NCBI RefSeq assembly: GCF_025938155.1
Contig: NZ_JAPCZG010000001.1
Coordinates: 714,111-778,110 of the forward strand
Direction of reading: 5' to 3'
Length of the DNA stretch: 64,000 nt
Source of the DNA: Novosphingobium sp. KCTC 2891
GTDB lineage: Bacteria; Pseudomonadota; Alphaproteobacteria; Sphingomonadales; Sphingomonadaceae
The notes beneath the pieces were generated by a model. That model was not told the DNA's origin. It saw only the letters and a list, made by a program, of their open reading frames with translations, and made no database searches. The position numbers were made by a program, and so were the translations under genes. Below, one piece after another: positions 1-9,097 of the stretch. The stretch's first letter is position 1. Every line of letters begins with the position of its first letter.

Positions 1-679
1 GCTTTTCAGGGCGCATCCGGATGTCGAGCCAGCCCTGCTTGGCGGTGCCTTCGATCGTGCCGTCGAGATCGAGTTCGTCGGCGTTGCCTTCACGCGCGAA
101 GCGGCGCAGGCGGCGCAGCGCCACCTTGATGTTGCGCGTGCCCAGCTCGCGGGTGCTGTCGAGGTTCTGGAATTCGCGTTTTTCCCAGACCTTGATCGCG
201 CGCCCGTGCTTGCTTTCGCCGCCGATGCGCACGCCCTCGGGGTTGTAGCCGGCGTTGCCGAACGGGCTGGTGCCGCCGGTGCCGATCCACTTGTTGCCGC
301 CCTGGTGGCGCTTTTCCTGCTCCTCCAGCCGCTGCTTGAGCGTCTCCATGATCTCCTCCCAGGAGCCCATGGCCTTGATCTTTTCCATTTCCTCTTCGGT
401 GAGGAACTTCTCGGCAACGGCCTTGAGCCAGTCCTCGGGAATGTCGACCGGGCGCTGGCCGTAGTCGGTAAGGATGCCCTTGAACACCTTGTTGAAGACC
501 TGGTCGAAGCGGTCGAGCAGACCCTCGTCCTTCACGAACGTGGCGCGGGACAGGTAATAGAAGGCTTCGGGCGTCTGCTCGATCACGTCCTTGTCGAGCG
601 CTTCGAGCAGCACGAGGTGCTCCTTGAAGCTGGCCGGAATACCGGCGGCGCGCAGTTCGTCGACGAAGTTGAAGAACAT
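1..679 (-). CDS. VWA-domain protein, CoxE-like (3' end outside window)
   Basis: Only the first 226 codons are visible; the gene continues past the left edge. The N-terminus (MFFNFVDELRAAGIPASFKE) and the following helical, charged region with a lysine/glutamate-rich stretch resemble the N-terminal part of CoxE-like von Willebrand A proteins, which work with MoxR-type AAA ATPases in cofactor insertion or complex maturation. The VWA fold and its metal-binding MIDAS residues would lie outside the window, so the family call rests on the N-terminus and on the MoxR gene two genes upstream on the same strand. Its ATG lies 3 nt after the stop of the GFA gene, consistent with one transcription unit. 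Confidence 0.72.
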   Translation of the reverse strand, partial: MFFNFVDELRAAGIPASFKEHLVLLEALDKDVIEQTPEAFYYLSRATFVKDEGLLDRFDQVFNKVFKGILTDYGQRPVDIPEDWLKAVAEKFLTEEEMEKIKAMGSWEEIMETLKQRLEEQEKRHQGGNKWIGTGGTSPFGNAGYNPEGVRIGGESKHGRAIKVWEKREFQNLDSTRELGTRNIKVALRRLRRFAREGNADELDLDGTIEGTAKQGWLDIRMRPEK

Positions 680-682
680 GGG

Positions 683-1120
683 TCAGGTCCCTGAAGGGGA
701 AGGGGGCGGCGCGGGCGGCTGCCGGGGCCAGGATTCGAGCGCCGGGTCGATCACGGCCCATTCCGGTGCGTCGTCGGTCCAGATCGCGACCTGCGGACGA
801 AGCCCGTGGCCCACATCGAGTGCGCCGAAGCGCACCGTCTTGAGCTGCGGGCGCGCCGAGCTTTGCGCGTAGATCTGCGTGCCGCACGCGGGGCAGAAGT
901 GGAAGGTGAGCGTGTTGCCGCTCGCCGCCCGCCAGCTGCCGTGGGCAAGCGTGCCGTTCAATTCCACCGCAGCGGCCGGAAAGATGGCGTTCTGCGTGGG
1001 GCCGCCTGCGGCGATCTGCTGGCACTGGCGGCACCAGCACTGGCGCGTTGCGGCCGGTTCGGCGGAAATCGCCAGCGTGACCGCGCCGCAGGCGCATCGC
1101 CCGGTGTAAGGTGCGGTCAT
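683..1120 (-). CDS. GFA family (glutathione-dependent formaldehyde-activating-like) zinc protein
   Basis: The 145-residue product starts MTAPYTGRCACGAVTL and has the cysteine pattern of the GFA fold: CAC near residue 9, CWCRQC near residue 28 and CPACG near residue 75, expected to bind zinc. Family members are mostly of unknown substrate; the founding member was proposed to join glutathione and formaldehyde, so a specific enzymatic role is not claimed. It lies between the MoxR and VWA genes on the same strand, 23 nt after one and 3 nt before the other, and is probably a passenger in that operon. Confidence 0.85.
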   Translation of the reverse strand: MTAPYTGRCACGAVTLAISAEPAATRQCWCRQCQQIAAGGPTQNAIFPAAAVELNGTLAHGSWRAASGNTLTFHFCPACGTQIYAQSSARPQLKTVRFGALDVGHGLRPQVAIWTDDAPEWAVIDPALESWPRQPPAPPPSPSGT

Positions 1121-1143
1121 TCTGGCGGCTCCTTCCGTTTCGA

Positions 1144-1986
1144 TCAGCTCGGACGGCGCGACATGAATGCCAGCCGTTCGAACAGCATGATATCCTGCTC
1201 GTTCTTGAGCAAGGCCCCATGCAGCGGCGGAATCGCCTTGGTCGGGTCGCGGTTCTGCAGGACGTCGAGGGGCATGTCCTCGTTCAGCAGCAGCTTGAGC
1301 CAGTCGAGCAGTTCGCTGGTGCTGGGCTTCTTCTTGAGACCGGGCACTTCGCGCACTTCGTAGAAGACTTCCATCGCCTTCGCGACGAGCGTCTTCTGGA
1401 TGCCGGGGAAGTGGACGTCGATGATCGCCTGCATCGTGTCGCGGTCGGGGAACTTGATGTAGTGGAAGAAGCAGCGGCGCAGGAATGCGTCGGGCAGTTC
1501 CTTCTCGTTGTTCGAGGTGATGACCACGATCGGCCGTTCCTTGGCCTCGATCCGCTCCTGCGTCTCGTAGACGTCGAAGCTCATGCGGTCGAGTTCCTGA
1601 AGAAGGTCGTTCGGGAACTCGATGTCGGCCTTGTCGATCTCGTCGATCAGCAGCACGGGCAGCTTCGGCGCGGTGAAGGCTTCCCACAGCTTGCCCTTCT
1701 TGATGTAGTTGCGGATGTCGTGCACCCGCTCTTCACCCAGCTGGCCATCGCGCAGGCGGGCCACGGCGTCGTATTCGTAGAGACCCTGCTGCGCCTTGGT
1801 GGTCGACTTGATATTCCATTCGATCAGCGGTGCGCCGACGGCCTTGGAGATTTCATGCGCCAGCACGGTCTTGCCGGTGCCGGGTTCGCCCTTGACCAGC
1901 AACGGGCGGCGCAGCAGCACCGCGGCGTTGACCGCGACCTTGAGATCGTCGGTGGCGACATAATTCTGAGTGCCTTCGAAGCGCAT
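1144..1986 (-). CDS. MoxR-family AAA ATPase
   Basis: The 280-residue product has Walker A GEPGTGKT near residue 35, Walker B LLIDEIDKAD near residue 95, and a sensor-1-like ITSN, the layout of MoxR AAA+ ATPases. These act with VWA partners as chaperones for metal-cofactor insertion or complex assembly. The start at MRFEGTQNYVATDDL was chosen over a start 33 codons upstream because it aligns with the family N-terminus and has AAGGGG about 7 nt before it. The upstream 146 bp, shared with the divergent gene at 2133, include an AT-rich stretch (2015-2045) suitable for promoters. Confidence 0.9.
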   Translation of the reverse strand: MRFEGTQNYVATDDLKVAVNAAVLLRRPLLVKGEPGTGKTVLAHEISKAVGAPLIEWNIKSTTKAQQGLYEYDAVARLRDGQLGEERVHDIRNYIKKGKLWEAFTAPKLPVLLIDEIDKADIEFPNDLLQELDRMSFDVYETQERIEAKERPIVVITSNNEKELPDAFLRRCFFHYIKFPDRDTMQAIIDVHFPGIQKTLVAKAMEVFYEVREVPGLKKKPSTSELLDWLKLLLNEDMPLDVLQNRDPTKAIPPLHGALLKNEQDIMLFERLAFMSRRPS

Positions 1987-2132
1987 CGGCTGCCCCTTGT
2001 GAGTCTTGTCTCTGACCGGATTATTAATCGATTGGTTAAACGATAGCAGCCGCGTGGCCGCTGGCAAGTCTCTCTTGCGCGTCATGCACCGACCATTGTC
2101 CTGTCACAAAGGCGGGGGTAGGCACGCGGGCG

Positions 2133-2903
2133 ATGGAACCCTCTCAGCTGCCGGCATCCCCTTCGCGTTATGGCGCTTCCCCGCGCAACCGGCCGGTGTC
2201 GCTTGCGCTGGCGGTGGCGATCACCCTGCTGCTGGCGCTCATCGTCGTGCGGATGGGCGACTATACCGAATTCGGTGCGCCTGGGCGCGGGCATCTGGTG
2301 GCGATCAGCTTGTCGAAGGGCGCGGGCGAGGAGGCGAAGGCCAGCCGCGCGCCGCAGAAGCAGGACGCAGCGCACGACACCGCCCGGGCGACGCGGGCAG
2401 TGCCGCACGTACAGCCGCCGCGAATCGTCATTCCGACGCCGCATGCGACGCTGCCGCCCGATTTCGTGGTGATGAGCCGCAAGGACTTCGCCTCGAACGA
2501 TATCGGACGTATCGCGCCGGCGCAGGGATCGGCGGGGCAGGGCGGCGCGGATCGCGGCGGCGGCGCGGCGGGCGGCGTAGGTGAGGGGCCGGGCGGTGCG
2601 ACGCTCTATGCCGCGCAATGGTACCGCGAGCCGAACAATGCCGAGATCGGGCCTTATCTGCCCACCTTCCGCGAGCCGGGATCGTGGGCGATGATCGCCT
2701 GCCGCACGATTCAGGCTTATCATGTGGAGGACTGCCGCGAGATGGACGAATCGCCGCGCGGATCGGGATTGGCTCGTGCGCTGCGGCTGGCCTCGTGGCA
2801 GTTTCTCGTTCGCCCGCCGCGCATCGACGGCAAGCCGCAGCTTGGCACTTGGGTGAAGATCCGCTTCGATTTCAACAAGGCGAAGGGCGAGGACGCCGGC
2901 TAA
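2133..2903 (+). CDS. Conserved membrane-anchored protein, TonB-like layout, function unknown
   Basis: The 256-residue product has a short cytoplasmic N-terminus, one transmembrane helix at about residues 24-42, a Pro/Ala/Gly-rich linker, and a C-terminal globular domain from about residue 150. Two cysteines (CRTI and EDCRE) in that domain could form a periplasmic disulfide. This anchor-linker-domain layout resembles TonB-like proteins, but I see no firm TonB signature. It diverges from the MoxR gene, and its last 4 nt overlap the stop of the convergent acyltransferase gene. Confidence 0.7.
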   Translation: MEPSQLPASPSRYGASPRNRPVSLALAVAITLLLALIVVRMGDYTEFGAPGRGHLVAISLSKGAGEEAKASRAPQKQDAAHDTARATRAVPHVQPPRIVIPTPHATLPPDFVVMSRKDFASNDIGRIAPAQGSAGQGGADRGGGAAGGVGEGPGGATLYAAQWYREPNNAEIGPYLPTFREPGSWAMIACRTIQAYHVEDCREMDESPRGSGLARALRLASWQFLVRPPRIDGKPQLGTWVKIRFDFNKAKGEDAG

Positions 2904-3985
2904 CGCCGGCGCAAAAACCGGGCGCTCAGACGGGCGCGAAGCGGTTCGTCCCACAGCTTGAGGCCGGCCCAGCCGAGCGCGACCAGCGCGAATGGCAGGG
3001 TCAGGGCGCCGACAAGAATGCCCGTATCGCTCGGCTTTCCGAAGATCGCATAGTCCGCGAACTTGTAGATGAACGGGTAGTGCAGGATGTAGAGCGGATA
3101 GGAGAGCCGGCCGAGCGTGCGCGCGGCGGATAGCGTGCGCGGTCCGACTGACGAATGCGCGCCGAGCAACACGATCGCGGGGAACAGTGCGATCACCAGC
3201 GCTGCATCAAGCGCGCCATTCGCCATTGCGTTCTTGCCCGCACCGGCCACGGGCAGTGCCAGTGCAGCGGTCATCACCAGCGCGAGCGGGACGAGGCCGA
3301 CGCGCCACCTGGGCAGGGCGGGCAGCGCGCGGTGGAGCCACAGCCCGAAGATGAAGGGGAACGCGAGGCGGACGAAGGCCATCGCCCAGGTGTCCCAGCC
3401 GAAGCCCAGCGAGAGCGTGCCGTGCCGTGTCGCCGCCCACGCGAGGAGAACGCCCGCCACGGCTGCCAGCATGAGCAACGCCGCGTTGCCAAGGCGGCGC
3501 AGCACGAGCGCATAGGCGAGGTTGCCTACATATTCCTGGAACAGCGTCCAGGTGGGGCCGTCGAGCGAATGGGTGTCGGTCCAGCGGCCCGGCAGCGTGG
3601 GATAGGGCAGCACCAGCAGCGCGAGCGCGACTGTCGTTGCGGCCTGCACGGGGCTGACGTGCCAGTCCGGCCCGCGCCACGGACCGAGGAAATAGGCGGC
3701 CGCGCCGATAACGGTCGCCAGAACGACCAGCGGATGCAACCGGATCAGGCGCCGCAGTGCGAATTCGCGCAAAGTCATGCCCTGCGCCCAGCGACGGTCA
3801 TAGGCGTAGGACACGACGAAGCCCGAGAGGCAGAAGAAGAAATCGACCGCCAGCGCGCCGTGCGGCAGCAGGTTCCTTGTCGGATCCCCCATCGCAAGGA
3901 TTTCGCTGACGTGGAACACCAGCACGAGCAGCGCCGCCACGCCGCGCAATCCGTCGAGCACTTCGAAGTGTGGTCTTTCCTGCAT
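2900..3985 (-). CDS. Acyltransferase 3 family integral membrane protein
   Basis: The 361-residue product begins MQERPHFEVLDGLRGVAALL, the classic opening of acyltransferase-3 (OafA/NodX-like) proteins, with the conserved H of LVFHVSEI, then PHGALAVDFFFCLSGFV and an arginine pair in RRLIRLHPL. About ten hydrophobic segments follow. Such enzymes O-acylate sugars of surface polysaccharides or peptidoglycan at the inner membrane; the acceptor cannot be told from sequence. I chose this start because an in-frame extension upstream has no family-like sequence. The gene overlaps its convergent neighbour by 4 nt. Confidence 0.9.
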   Translation of the reverse strand: MQERPHFEVLDGLRGVAALLVLVFHVSEILAMGDPTRNLLPHGALAVDFFFCLSGFVVSYAYDRRWAQGMTLREFALRRLIRLHPLVVLATVIGAAAYFLGPWRGPDWHVSPVQAATTVALALLVLPYPTLPGRWTDTHSLDGPTWTLFQEYVGNLAYALVLRRLGNAALLMLAAVAGVLLAWAATRHGTLSLGFGWDTWAMAFVRLAFPFIFGLWLHRALPALPRWRVGLVPLALVMTAALALPVAGAGKNAMANGALDAALVIALFPAIVLLGAHSSVGPRTLSAARTLGRLSYPLYILHYPFIYKFADYAIFGKPSDTGILVGALTLPFALVALGWAGLKLWDEPLRARLSARFLRRR

Positions 3986-4090
3986 CCCGGTCCCGCCCCT
4001 ATTTTTTGACAGCGTTAGACAAAATGGTCCGGTGCGCAAGGGGGAGCCGGGTGGGCGTTGGGGCGTTGAGCGGGAAAGGAGATTGCCGTC

Positions 4091-4321
4091 ATGGCCAAGG
4101 CGTTCAAGTTGCCGAAGAAGATCAACGGGTTCCGTTTGCCCAAGGGCGCGCGCAAGGAAGCGAACAAAGTGCTGGGCCGGCTTCAGGGAGAGGACCTTGA
4201 AGCGTTGATCGTTGCGGTGCTGGCGGCAGCGGTGATGCATTTCGCCCAGCGCGGCAAAGCCGGGGGCGAGCCGCTATCGCGGCGTTTGGTGATCGCGGTG
4301 GGCAGCCACCTGAAGCACTAG
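4091..4321 (+). CDS. Small basic protein with hydrophobic helix, unknown function
   Basis: The 76-residue product MAKAFKLPKKINGFRLPKGA... has a strong ribosome-binding site (GGGAAAGGAG, 7-8 nt before ATG), a lysine/arginine-rich N-terminus, and a hydrophobic helix LIVAVLAAAVMHF near residues 40-52. It ends 5 nt before the stop of the convergent parE. I do not recognise the family; the good start signal and clean coding length are the evidence that it is real. Confidence 0.65.
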   Translation: MAKAFKLPKKINGFRLPKGARKEANKVLGRLQGEDLEALIVAVLAAAVMHFAQRGKAGGEPLSRRLVIAVGSHLKH

Positions 4322-4325
4322 TCGC

Positions 4326-6338
4326 TCAGGCGTCGATCAGTTCGGGGTCGATTTCGCTGGCTCGGTTCTGGATGAACATGAAACGCTGGGCAGGATCACG
4401 GCCCATCAGGCGGTCCACCAGATCCTTCACTGCCGCGCGGCCTTCGTATTCGGGCGGCAGGGTGATGCGGATCAGACCCCGGGTGGCGGGCGACATCGTG
4501 GTTTCGCGCAGCTGCGCAGGGTTCATTTCGCCGAGGCCCTTGAAGCGCGAGACCTCGACTTTCTTGTTCTTGAACTTGGTGGCTTCCAGTTCGGCGCGGT
4601 GCGCGTCGTCGCGGGCATAGGCGGAGGTGCTGCCCGAGGTGAGGCGATAGAGCGGCGGCTGGGCTAGGTAGATGTGTCCGCGCCGGACGATGTCGGGCAT
4701 TTCCTGGAAGAAGAAGGTCATCAGCAGCGTGGCGATGTGCGCGCCGTCGACATCGGCGTCGGTCATGATGATGATGCGGTCGTAACGGAGCGCGTCAGCG
4801 TTGCATTCCTTGCGCATGCCGCAACCGAGGGCGAGCGCAAGATCGGCGATTTCGGAATTGGCCCGAATCTTGTCCGCCGTGGCGCTGGCGACATTGAGGA
4901 TCTTGCCGCGGATGGGCAGGATCGCCTGCGTCTTGCGATCACGCGCCTGCTTGGCGCTGCCGCCTGCGCTGTCGCCTTCGACGATGAACAGTTCGGTTTC
5001 ACCGCTGCCTTCGCCCGAACAGTCGGTGAGCTTGCCCGGCAGGCGCAGCTTGCGCGCGTTGGTGGCGGTCTTGCGCTTGACCTCGCGCTCGGCCTTGCGG
5101 CGCAGACGATCGTCCATGCGTTCCATCACCGCGCCCAGCAGAGCGCGCCCGCGCTCCATGTTGTCGGTGAGGAAATGGTCGAAGTGATCGCGCACCGCGT
5201 TTTCGACGAGGCGCGCGGCCTCCGGGCTGGTGAGGCGGTCCTTGGTCTGGCTCTGGAACTGGGGGTCGCGGACGAAGACCGAGAGCATTACCTCGCTGCC
5301 CGTGATCATGTCCTCGGGCGCGATGTCCTTGGCCTTCTTCTGGCCGACGAGTTCGCCGAAAGCGCGGATGCCCTTGGTCAGCGCTGCGCGCAGACCTTGT
5401 TCGTGGGTGCCGCCATCGGGCGTGGGAATGGTGTTGCAGTACCAGCTGTAGGACCCGTCGGACCACAGCGGCCAGGCGATGGCCCATTCGACGCGGCCCA
5501 TTTCCTCTCCGCCCGGGCCGAGCGGGAAGTCCTGCCGCCCGGCGAACGGCACGCTGGTGACGCATTCGCGACCCGCCACCTGCTCGGCGAGGTGATCGGC
5601 AAGGCCGCCGGGGAACTGGAACACGGCTTCCGCGGGCACGTCGTCGCTGGCGAGACTGGGCGCGCACTTCCAGCGGATCTCCACCCCGGCGAAAAGGTAA
5701 GCTTTCGAGCGGACGAGGCGGAACAGGCGCGCGGGTTTGAACCTGGCGTCGGCACCGAAGATTTCGGCATCGGGGACGAACGTGACCTGCGTGCCGCGCC
5801 GGTTGGGCGCATTGCCGATTTTCTGCAGCGGCCCGGTGGGAAGCCCGCGCGAGAATTCCTGCGCGTAAAGTTCCTTGTTGCGGGCGACTTCGATGCGGGT
5901 GAGCGTGGACAGCGCGTTGACCACCGAGACCCCGACGCCGTGGAGTCCGCCCGAGGTGGCATAGGCCTTGCCCGAGAACTTGCCGCCAGAGTGCAGCGTG
6001 GTGAGGATCACCTCGAGCGCGGACTTGCCCGGATATTTGGGGTGTTCGTCGACCGGGATGCCGCGGCCGTTGTCGCTGATCGTCAGCCGGCCGGCGCTGC
6101 CGGGCTCTTCCTCGAGCAGGACTTCGATGCGGTTGGCGTGGCCGGCCACGGCCTCGTCCATCGCATTGTCGAGCACTTCGGCGGCGAGGTGGTGCAGCGC
6201 GCGTTCGTCGGTGCCGCCGATGTACATGCCCGGGCGACGACGGACCGGTTCGAGCCCTTCGAGGACTTCGATCGCGGAGCCATCGTAGCTTTCGGCAGGA
6301 TTGCTGGCGGGCAGCTTGTCGAACAGGTCATCGGACAT
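4326..6338 (-). CDS. parE: DNA topoisomerase IV subunit B
   Basis: The 670-residue product is a type IIA topoisomerase ATPase subunit that, with ParC, decatenates replicated chromosomes. The GHKL ATPase region carries RRRPGMYIG, EVLDNAMDEA and DNGRGIPVD in the first 120 residues, with GGLHGVGVSVVNALS following. The TOPRIM domain shows EGDSAGGSAKQ, LPIRGKILNV and DADVDGAHI. The C-terminus has the QLRETTM segment. ParE rather than GyrB is supported by the short length (about 670 versus 800 residues). The start is at MSDDLFDKL, the usual sphingomonad ParE opening; an in-frame ATG 11 codons upstream is less likely. Confidence 0.96.
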   Translation of the reverse strand: MSDDLFDKLPASNPAESYDGSAIEVLEGLEPVRRRPGMYIGGTDERALHHLAAEVLDNAMDEAVAGHANRIEVLLEEEPGSAGRLTISDNGRGIPVDEHPKYPGKSALEVILTTLHSGGKFSGKAYATSGGLHGVGVSVVNALSTLTRIEVARNKELYAQEFSRGLPTGPLQKIGNAPNRRGTQVTFVPDAEIFGADARFKPARLFRLVRSKAYLFAGVEIRWKCAPSLASDDVPAEAVFQFPGGLADHLAEQVAGRECVTSVPFAGRQDFPLGPGGEEMGRVEWAIAWPLWSDGSYSWYCNTIPTPDGGTHEQGLRAALTKGIRAFGELVGQKKAKDIAPEDMITGSEVMLSVFVRDPQFQSQTKDRLTSPEAARLVENAVRDHFDHFLTDNMERGRALLGAVMERMDDRLRRKAEREVKRKTATNARKLRLPGKLTDCSGEGSGETELFIVEGDSAGGSAKQARDRKTQAILPIRGKILNVASATADKIRANSEIADLALALGCGMRKECNADALRYDRIIIMTDADVDGAHIATLLMTFFFQEMPDIVRRGHIYLAQPPLYRLTSGSTSAYARDDAHRAELEATKFKNKKVEVSRFKGLGEMNPAQLRETTMSPATRGLIRITLPPEYEGRAAVKDLVDRLMGRDPAQRFMFIQNRASEIDPELIDA

Positions 6339-6421
6339 GGGAACGGGTATAGAACACGGACGAATCCGCACGCAAGCACGCAGGCGTGCTTATCCGCGTC
6401 CTTTTGGCGGCTGGGTGCCCT

Positions 6422-7579
6422 TCAGAAGCGTGCTGGCGCCGGGCTGACGGTGGTGAAGGTGCCGCCCGACACTTCGCGCACTTCCATCGCGCGTTCGGCG
6501 GCGCCGAACTGGTTGAAGCGGAACACCCCGTCGAGCCCGATGAAGCCCTGCGGATCGTAGAGCTTGCCGGTCGGGAACAGCGTGCCGGGCTTCCAGTTCC
6601 GCGCGACATTGAGCGTCAGTAGCACGGAATCGTAGCCGAGCGTGGCCAGCCGTGCGGGCGTGGCGCCAAAGCGCTTCCGATAGGACTGTTCGAATTGGCC
6701 GAACCGCCTGTCGGACACGGCGGCGAACCATGCGCCCTTCATCGCCGGGCTTTTGGCGATGGCTGCTTCGCCGCTCCACAACTCGGTACCGAGCAGGCGG
6801 GTGCCGCCCGCCTGCGGTGCGGCCTGGAGCGCGATGCGCGCGCCGTCCGCGATCAGCAGCGCATCGACCGGCCCCTTGGCCTTGACCCGGCGCACCGCGC
6901 TGGCGACCGAGGTGTTGGCGCGCTCGTAGGTCTCGACGCCGGTGACGGTCATGCCTTCGCGGCGGGCGACGTCCGCCAGTGCCGTGGTGACGCGCTGGCC
7001 GTAGACGCCGCTGGGTATGATTGCGCCGACGCGCGAGACCCCGTGTGCCTTGGCATAGCCGAGCACGCGCGCGACCGACTGTCCCGGCACCTGGCCCAGC
7101 ACGAACACGTCGCGGTCGGCCACGCCGACATCGTTGGAATAGGTGATCATCGGCACGTGCGCGGACCGCGCGACCGATGCCACGGCGACCACGTCGTCCG
7201 ACAGAAGTGGGCCGAGGATCAGACGGTTGCCGTCGGCCACGGCCTTGCCAGCCGCATTGGCGGCGCCGGTGGCGGTATCATAGGTGGTGATGCGGATGGT
7301 CTGCGCGTTGGTATCGAGCAGCGCCATGGTGGTGGCATTGGCGATGGCCTGCCCGACAGCGGCGTTGGGGCCGCTCATCGGCACCAGCAGTGCGACGCGG
7401 TGGCGGTCGGCATCGGTGGGCAGGACGTTGGAATCGGGCGCGGCTTCGCTGGGGGCGGGGGCGGGGCCGGCGGGGCCGCCCTTGGGGATCACGGTACAGC
7501 CGGCAAGCAACGCCAGCGTGGTCGCCACGGCGACGCGCCGGGTGATGCCGCCTGCCTGCCAGAGATTGCCCTTCATCAT
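6422..7579 (-). CDS. Penicillin-binding-protein activator-like lipoprotein (type 1 periplasmic binding fold)
   Basis: The product has a positively charged N-terminus, a hydrophobic stretch and a lipobox LLAGC, so it should be a lipoprotein. After a Pro/Ala linker comes VALLVPMSGPNAAVGQAIANA, typical of the branched-chain amino-acid binding fold seen in LpoA-like PBP activators. Role by family: stimulating class A PBPs in peptidoglycan synthesis; the partner is not shown here. It is divergent from rsmI with only 40 bp between starts, the same neighbourhood as lpoA-rsmI-yraN in many proteobacteria. Two adjacent ATG codons (7579 and 7576) follow a GGGGAG box; I took the first. Confidence 0.86.
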   Translation of the reverse strand: MMKGNLWQAGGITRRVAVATTLALLAGCTVIPKGGPAGPAPAPSEAAPDSNVLPTDADRHRVALLVPMSGPNAAVGQAIANATTMALLDTNAQTIRITTYDTATGAANAAGKAVADGNRLILGPLLSDDVVAVASVARSAHVPMITYSNDVGVADRDVFVLGQVPGQSVARVLGYAKAHGVSRVGAIIPSGVYGQRVTTALADVARREGMTVTGVETYERANTSVASAVRRVKAKGPVDALLIADGARIALQAAPQAGGTRLLGTELWSGEAAIAKSPAMKGAWFAAVSDRRFGQFEQSYRKRFGATPARLATLGYDSVLLTLNVARNWKPGTLFPTGKLYDPQGFIGLDGVFRFNQFGAAERAMEVREVSGGTFTTVSPAPARF

Positions 7580-7619
7580 GCTCTTGCCGCTCCCCGAGAC
7601 CCGGTCCATTGGGAGGCGC

Positions 7620-8453
7620 ATGGACACGCCTTCGCTTGAACCCGGCCTCTATATTGTTGCCACGCCGATTGGCAATCTTGGCGACCTGACGCGCAGGGCC
7701 GTCGAAGTGCTTTCGGCGTGTGCGGTGATAGCGTGCGAGGATACGCGCGTCACTGGCAAGTTGTTGAATCATATCGGCATAAAACGACCGATGCGGCGTT
7801 ATGACGATCATGCCAGCGATGAGGCACGCGAGAAGCTGCTCGCCGAAATGTGCGAAAAGCCGGTCGCTTTGGTTTCGGATGCGGGCACGCCGCTGATTTC
7901 GGACCCCGGCTACAAGCTGGTGCGGACCGCACGTGATCGCGGCATTCCCGTCACCAGCCTGCCCGGACCGAGCGCGCTGGTGACCGCGCTGACGCTGGCA
8001 GGGCTACCAACCGACCGCTTCATGTTCGCGGGCTTCCTGCCATCGAAGGACAAGGCGCGCGGCGATGCGCTGGCGGGGCTGGCGGCGGTGCCGGTGACGC
8101 TGGTGTTTTACGAAACCGGGCCGCGGCTGGTCGACAGCCTGGAGGCGATGGCGCGGATCATGCCGGGGCGCGAAGTGGCCGTGGCGCGCGAGCTGACCAA
8201 GCTGCACGAGGAATGCCGCACCGGCACGGCGGAAGAACTGGCCGCGCATTACACGGCGCATCCGCCGCGGGGCGAGATCGTGCTGCTGGCCGGGCCGCCG
8301 CCCGCGCCCGGCGCGCCGGACGAAGCCGATGTGGATACCGAGCTGCGCGCGGCGCTGGCGGAAATGCCGCCCTCGCAGGCTGCTGGCAAGGTGGCCAAGG
8401 CGCTGGGGCTGGACCGCAAGACGCTTTATGCGCGGGCGATGGAGCTGAAGTGA
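7620..8453 (+). CDS. rsmI: 16S rRNA (cytidine(1402)-2'-O)-methyltransferase
   Basis: The 277-residue product shows the SAM-dependent tetrapyrrole-methylase fold motifs of RsmI: VATPIGNLGDLTRRA near residue 13, ACEDTRVTGKLL, SDAGTPLISDPGYKLV and FAGFLPSKDKAR. It 2'-O-methylates C1402 of 16S rRNA for decoding fidelity. GGGAGG sits only 3 nt before the ATG, which is close but no better start exists. The stop overlaps the GTG of yraN by 4 nt. Confidence 0.95.
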   Translation: MDTPSLEPGLYIVATPIGNLGDLTRRAVEVLSACAVIACEDTRVTGKLLNHIGIKRPMRRYDDHASDEAREKLLAEMCEKPVALVSDAGTPLISDPGYKLVRTARDRGIPVTSLPGPSALVTALTLAGLPTDRFMFAGFLPSKDKARGDALAGLAAVPVTLVFYETGPRLVDSLEAMARIMPGREVAVARELTKLHEECRTGTAEELAAHYTAHPPRGEIVLLAGPPPAPGAPDEADVDTELRAALAEMPPSQAAGKVAKALGLDRKTLYARAMELK

Positions 8454-8812
8454 GCGCCAGCCGGGCCGAAGCCGAGCGCCGGGGTCGGCGCGGTGAGGCT
8501 CTGGCGGCGCTATGGCTGCGGCTGACCGGGTGGCGCGTGCTGGCGCGGCGCCAGCGCGTGGGGCCGGGCGAAGTGGATATCGTGGCACGCAAGGGCCGGA
8601 CGGTGGCCTTCATCGAAGTGAAGTGGCGCGCGAGCGGCGCGGCGCTCGATCTGGCGATCGATGCGCGGCGGCTGCGGCGCGTGGCGCGGGCGGCGGAAGT
8701 TCTGGTGCCGCGCTACGTTCGATCGGGAGATGACGTGCGGATCGATGTGATCCTGATTGCGCCAGAGCGCTGGCCGCGCCGGATCGTCAATGCATGGCAA
8801 CCCGGCGCGTAG
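8450..8812 (+). CDS. yraN: YraN family protein (UPF0102)
   Basis: The 120-residue product begins at a GTG that overlaps the rsmI stop (GTGA). It contains GEVDIVARKGRTVAFIEVKW, with the Glu-Asp...Glu-x-Lys arrangement of the endonuclease-like fold of this family. Function is not established. The rsmI-yraN pair is widely conserved, which supports both the start and the call. Confidence 0.92.
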   Translation: MSASRAEAERRGRRGEALAALWLRLTGWRVLARRQRVGPGEVDIVARKGRTVAFIEVKWRASGAALDLAIDARRLRRVARAAEVLVPRYVRSGDDVRIDVILIAPERWPRRIVNAWQPGA

Positions 8813-8821
8813 GCGAAATGA

Positions 8822-8974
8822 TCAGTGCGGCTTGTGCTCGTCCTTGTGCTCGCCGTCCTTGCCGTGATCGTCCTTGGGGTGTTCGGTCGGGTGCGGCTCG
8901 GGATTGGCGACAGCGGCGGCGCTCCAGCCGAGAACGACGGCGGTGCAGGCGATGGCAGTAAGAGCTTTGCGCAT
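8822..8974 (-). CDS. Small exported His/Asp/Lys-rich peptide
   Basis: A 50-residue product: a signal peptide (MRKALTAIACTAVVLGWSAA, cleavage likely after AVAN or nearby), then a mature part of about 26 residues made almost only of His, Asp, Glu, Lys and Pro (PHPTEHPKDDHGKDGEHKDE). The start has AAAGGGA a few nt upstream. The composition suggests periplasmic divalent-metal binding, but this is inference. It is convergent with yraN and divergent from gshB. Confidence 0.68.
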   Translation of the reverse strand: MRKALTAIACTAVVLGWSAAAVANPEPHPTEHPKDDHGKDGEHKDEHKPH

Positions 8975-9097
8975 GGAAGGTCCCTTTCCGTTAGCGTGCG
9001 TCATCGCATTTGCGGCGCGCCTCGCGAAAGTGGTCGCTCTCCCCATAAATCGGCTTTAAAGCGCGGCTCAGAGAAAACACCTGAGGTTGGATAACCT

